This document shows, piece by piece, positions 60,917 to 64,000 of a DNA stretch of 64,000 nucleotides. A model generated the notes under the pieces. It had not been told where the DNA came from, did no database searches, and was given only the letters and a program-made list of their open reading frames with translations. Position numbers and translations under genes: made by a program. Position 1 is the stretch's first letter; every line of letters starts with the position of its first letter. The stretch is from Pseudomonas maioricensis (GTDB taxonomy: Bacteria; Pseudomonadota; Gammaproteobacteria; Pseudomonadales; Pseudomonadaceae): assembly GCF_022790535.1 (NCBI RefSeq), contig NZ_LOHG01000006.1, forward strand, positions 38,608 to 102,607. Direction: 5' to 3'.

Positions 60917-61705
60917 ATGAAAAACATGAAACACAGCGCTACAGCCGCCCTGCTCTTTGGGCTGTCGAGTTTTGCCCAGGCTCAGGAATTGCCGTCTCAT
61001 CTGGACAAGGTGCTGCAAGAAGGACAAATGGCGGTGTGCACCACCGGGGATTACAAACCGTATTCTTTCCTGCGCGAAGACGGTGAATACGAAGGCATCG
61101 ATATCGAACTGGCGCGCTCTCTGGCGCAAAGTCTGGGCGTAAAAGTGCAATGGGTGCCGAGCACCTGGAAAACGCTGGTGCCGGACATGGTGGCCGAGAA
61201 GTGCGACATCGCCGTCGGTGGCATTTCGGTAACGCTTGAGCGCCAGAAGAAGGTTTTCTTCAGCAGCACGCTGGACGTCGACGGCAAGATCCCGTTGGCG
61301 CGCTGTGAAGATGTGGCGCTGTATCAAACCATCGAACAGATCAACAAGCCGACGGTGCGCCTGATCGAACCGGCAGGCGGCACCAACGAAGCTTTCGCCC
61401 GTGCGTTCTTGCCCAATGCGCAATTGGCCTTCCACGACAACAAGACGATCTTTCAGGAGTTGCTGGATAAAAAAGCCGACGTGATGATCACCGAAGCGTC
61501 CGAGGCGCTCTACCAGCAAAAACGTATGCCGGGCTTGTGTGCGATCAACCCCACCCACTCCCTGCAATACGGTGAAAAAGCGTATTTGCTGCCACGGGGC
61601 GATGTGGCCTGGAAGAGCTACGTCGATCAGTGGCTGCATCTGAGCAAAGCCACTGGCGCGTATCAGAAAACTGTCGGTAACTGGCTGGCAGTGCCAGCAC
61701 AGTAA
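60917..61705 (+). CDS. PheC-like periplasmic solute-binding protein, copy 2
   Basis: A 262-residue paralogue of the preceding protein, same length and about three quarters or more identical by eye (VRLIEPAGGTNEAFARAFLP versus VRLIEPAGGTNEAFVRAHLP). Signal peptide ends FAQA-QE. The same residues are kept throughout, so both copies look intact and functional; they differ in the N-terminal signal, in several surface positions and in the region before the C-terminus (AYQKTVGNWLAV). Confidence 0.82.
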   Translation: MKNMKHSATAALLFGLSSFAQAQELPSHLDKVLQEGQMAVCTTGDYKPYSFLREDGEYEGIDIELARSLAQSLGVKVQWVPSTWKTLVPDMVAEKCDIAVGGISVTLERQKKVFFSSTLDVDGKIPLARCEDVALYQTIEQINKPTVRLIEPAGGTNEAFARAFLPNAQLAFHDNKTIFQELLDKKADVMITEASEALYQQKRMPGLCAINPTHSLQYGEKAYLLPRGDVAWKSYVDQWLHLSKATGAYQKTVGNWLAVPAQ

Positions 61706-61720
61706 AACCCGCGTTGTTTT

Positions 61721-61811
61721 TGTAGGAGCTCTCGAGCAACGCGAGGCAGCGATGGCGGTTTGCCTGACACACCGCCATCGCTGCCTCGCGTTGCTCGTGA
61801 GCTCCTACAGA
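61721..61811. repeat. REPIN, type C
   Basis: Arms tgtaggagctctcgagcaac and complement ending gctcgtgagctcctacag, inner palindrome on gcagcgatggcgg. Directly downstream of the second PheC-like gene. Confidence 0.85.
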
Positions 61812-61900
61812 CCAGCAGCACCAACAAAACCGATGTCTATTGCAGGACACAGTTATGTCAAAGACACTACGACGTGCTACTGACCTGTCGGACCTGCCAG

Positions 61901-62878
61901 ATGAAAACCAACAAAAGCATTACCCGGGCGTTCTGTGTCGAGCTTCAGGAAGAGGTGTCGATCAGTGCTGCGCGTCGGGAGTACTTTTCCCAGGAAGAGC
62001 CTCGGCAGCGTTTCGAGTTTCTCTGCTCCAGTGAGCCCTGTCGCAAGCTTGAGGCAAAGATCACGGGCGTGCGCTATGACGTGAAGCCTCAGGACAACCC
62101 GACGTTTGTGTCGGCCCACTTTCGCGCCAATCCACATTCCGATCACCACCCGGATTGCGAATGGATTGATGAGCAGGCTGAAGAAAACCAGCCGCCCGCT
62201 GATACCGAAGAAACCGAGCCGCAAACACGCATCCGCAAGGCCAAACGCAAGCTCGATGACTATATCGATGTCTTTGACCCCACGATAAAAACGCCAAGTA
62301 TAGAAAAGAGCAAAGAAGCCAAGCCTGCTGCTGTTGCGGTGCAGGTAGCGGCCGAACCGCTGGCCGTTAAAACACCACCCGCAAAACCACCTCGCGACAG
62401 TGAAACGCGCACCAACAACCTCGAACGGCTCGTCGACAGTTATCGCCAGGCCAAAGCGCAATTATCCGCCGATGACTTCAAGCTGCTGACCTTGAAGATT
62501 CCCGGACAAGGTGAACTGGCGTTGCGCTCCTACTTCCGGCATATCAAATACGCGAAGTTGGGCGATAACGGGCGGGTGCTTTACGGCGGCGGTTTAATAG
62601 AGCGTTATGGGCTGGGCTTCAAATTCAAGTTCTTTGACCGCCTTGAGGGCAAACTGGTGACGCTGTATGTGTCGCCTGCACAGATGAAAGCGTACCGCTC
62701 CAGCCGATACATCAGCGAATTGCTGAGCCATGCCGATGAGGTGAAGTTCTTTACGGTATATGCGCTGGGCGAAGTGAGCGAGAGCCCGTCGGGCAAGAGC
62801 ATCAGTTTGAGCGTGGAAGACTTGCGGCACCTGGTGATTGTGCTGGGGCCGGCGAAGGAGACAGATTCTGATCAATAA
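61901..62878 (+). CDS. Unknown protein with Cys/His cluster
   Basis: A 325-residue protein, not recognised. Residues 42-86 form a Cys/His cluster: C42-x4-C47, then H73-F, H79, H82-H83 and C86, like a zinc-binding knuckle found in some nucleases and CoiA-like competence proteins. A charged low-complexity linker (about 88-190, Pro/Ala/Lys-rich) leads to a C-terminal domain (about 205-325) with LKIPGQGELALRSYFRHIKY and GGGLIERYGLGFKFKFFDRL. No signal peptide. ATG at 61901 has a weak ribosome site; the frame upstream is open into the REPIN but is noncoding. Confidence 0.6.
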   Translation: MKTNKSITRAFCVELQEEVSISAARREYFSQEEPRQRFEFLCSSEPCRKLEAKITGVRYDVKPQDNPTFVSAHFRANPHSDHHPDCEWIDEQAEENQPPADTEETEPQTRIRKAKRKLDDYIDVFDPTIKTPSIEKSKEAKPAAVAVQVAAEPLAVKTPPAKPPRDSETRTNNLERLVDSYRQAKAQLSADDFKLLTLKIPGQGELALRSYFRHIKYAKLGDNGRVLYGGGLIERYGLGFKFKFFDRLEGKLVTLYVSPAQMKAYRSSRYISELLSHADEVKFFTVYALGEVSESPSGKSISLSVEDLRHLVIVLGPAKETDSDQ

Positions 62879-62886
62879 AGAAAATC

Positions 62887-62960
62887 TGTAGGAGCTGCCG
62901 AAGGCTGCGAAAAAGGTCTGTCTGACACTCCCTCTTCGCAGCCTTCGGCAGCTCCTACAA
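62887..62960. repeat. REPIN, type A
   Basis: Perfect inverted arms ctgtaggagctgccgaaggc and complement ending gcagctcctacaa around ctgcga/tcgcag. It ends the accessory region, between the unknown gene and ilvE. Confidence 0.88.
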
Positions 62961-62978
62961 GATCACGGGATCAACGCA

Positions 62979-63998
62979 TCAAACCTTGACGATCCAGCCC
63001 GCTGGCGCTTCAACGTCGCCCGACTGTACGCCGGTCAGCTCTGCGTAGAGCTTGCGGGTGACAGGGCCGACTTCGGTTTCGCTGTAGAACACATGCAGCT
63101 TGTCCTTGTAGGAAATCCCGCCGATAGGCGTGATCACCGCAGCGGTGCCGCACGCGCCGGCTTCTTTGAAGTCAGCGATCTTGTCGATGAACACGTCACC
63201 TTCAACGACTTTCAGGCCCAGGCGGCTCTGCGCCAGCTCAATCAACGACAGACGGGTGATACCCGGCAGCACGGATGGCGATTTTGGCGTGACGAAAACG
63301 TCATCTTTAGTGATGGCGAAGAAGTTGGCCGAACCGACTTCCTCGATCTTGGTGTGGGTTTGCGGGTCCAGATAGATGGCATCCGCGAAGCTCAGTTTCT
63401 TGGCCTCGGAACCCGGCATCAGGCTGGCCGCATAGTTACCGCCGACCTTGGCTGCGCCAGTACCTTGTGGCGCTGCGCGGTCGTAGCCGGAGATCACGAA
63501 GTTGTTTGGCTTCAGGCCGCCTTTGAAATAGGCACCCACCGGGATACAGAAGATCGAGAAGATGAACTCGGGTGCGGTACGCACGCCAATGTTGTCACCC
63601 ACGCCGATCACGAACGGGCGCAGGTACAGCGCGCCGCCGGAGCCGTACGGCGGAATGAAACGCTCGTTGGCAGCAACGACTTTTTTGCAGGCTTCGATGA
63701 ACACATCGGTCGGCACTTGCGGCATCAACAGACGCCCACAGCTGCGCTGCATGCGCAGTGCGTTCTGGTCTGGGCGGAACAGGTTGATGGAGCCGTCCTT
63801 GCAGCGATAGGCCTTCAGGCCTTCGAAACACTGCTGGCCGTAATGCAGCGCGGTGGAGCCTTCGCTAATGTGCAGCACGTTGTCTTCAGTCAACGAGCCC
63901 TCATCCCATGCGCCATCGCGCCAATGAGAGAGGTAGCGCATATCAGTTTTGATGTAGTCGAAACCCAGAGTGTCCCAATTAATGCTGTCGTGACTCAT
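62979..63998 (-). CDS. ilvE: Branched-chain amino acid aminotransferase
   Basis: A 339-residue fold-type IV PLP enzyme that makes or degrades Leu, Ile and Val with 2-oxoglutarate. Family motifs: ALHYGQQCFEGLKAYR, LYLRPFVIG, KVGGNYAASL (PLP lysine likely in this block as in other type IV enzymes) and EVGSANFFAITK. The complete gene begins 3 bp from the right end of the window. Core sequence resumes here after the accessory region. Confidence 0.95.
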   Translation of the reverse strand: MSHDSINWDTLGFDYIKTDMRYLSHWRDGAWDEGSLTEDNVLHISEGSTALHYGQQCFEGLKAYRCKDGSINLFRPDQNALRMQRSCGRLLMPQVPTDVFIEACKKVVAANERFIPPYGSGGALYLRPFVIGVGDNIGVRTAPEFIFSIFCIPVGAYFKGGLKPNNFVISGYDRAAPQGTGAAKVGGNYAASLMPGSEAKKLSFADAIYLDPQTHTKIEEVGSANFFAITKDDVFVTPKSPSVLPGITRLSLIELAQSRLGLKVVEGDVFIDKIADFKEAGACGTAAVITPIGGISYKDKLHVFYSETEVGPVTRKLYAELTGVQSGDVEAPAGWIVKV

Positions 63999-64000
63999 AA

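Noticed and set aside
61855..62034. Alternative short frame beginning with ATG at 61855
   Set aside because: Different frame from the 61901 gene, ends early, and its composition is not protein-like; not taken as evidence of a frameshift.
48551..62960. Attachment-site repeat of the tRNA-Leu 3' end
   Set aside because: I looked for a second copy of the T-arm/acceptor end in the accessory region and saw none, so no att site is claimed.

Overview
The window is a chromosomal segment of a Pseudomonas, most likely from the fluorescens/syringae side of the genus. The evidence is gene order (purL, mltF, tadA, multicopper oxidase, guaBA, xseA, leuA, der-bamB-hisS-ispG-rodZ-pilW-rlmN-ndk, isc cluster, cysE-trmJ, suhB, queA-tgt-yajC-secDF), protein sequences that read as typical Pseudomonas orthologues, and many REP-type palindromes between genes. 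No rRNA, CRISPR array, intact insertion sequence or replication origin was seen.

Positions 1-48,550 are conserved core. Minus-strand housekeeping genes dominate: a gamma-carbonic anhydrase and Nudix hydrolases, purine synthesis (purL, guaB-guaA), tadA with a Tat-exported multicopper oxidase, a nitrilase/aminotransferase pair for methionine salvage, the der-bamB-yfgM-hisS-ispG-rodZ-pilW-rlmN-ndk run, the complete iscRSUA-hscBA-fdx-iscX Fe-S assembly operon with cysE and trmJ upstream, and queA-tgt-yajC-secD-secF. Plus-strand genes are a zinc-ribbon Nudix hydrolase, an L,D-transpeptidase, mltF, xseA with a LytM peptidase, leuA (with a possible leader peptide) and suhB. Purine and queuosine synthesis, Fe-S biogenesis, protein export and cell-wall turnover are the main themes.

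From the tRNA-Leu(CAA) gene at 48,466 to about 62,960 the content becomes accessory. It starts with small orphan genes (membrane protein, GNAT, DUF4279 and several unknowns) separated by a recurring degenerate motif. Next come a lipoprotein/92-residue pair, a two-gene module ending in a DUF1828-like protein, a 27-residue membrane peptide downstream of a direct repeat, and a soluble PAS-type chemotaxis transducer. The region continues with a Bro-N antirepressor-like gene preceded by a structured RNA that looks like phage C4 antisense RNA, a manganese catalase, a YitT-type membrane protein, two tandem PheC-like periplasmic proteins and an unknown Cys/His-rich protein. Core sequence resumes with ilvE at the right edge.

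The most interesting unexplained items are the C4-like RNA with a 6-nt match to the antirepressor start region, the 52.7-53.9 kb two-gene module, the motif-bounded orphan gene cassettes at 49.5-51.4 kb, the 27-residue peptide, and the leucine-rich leader in front of leuA.
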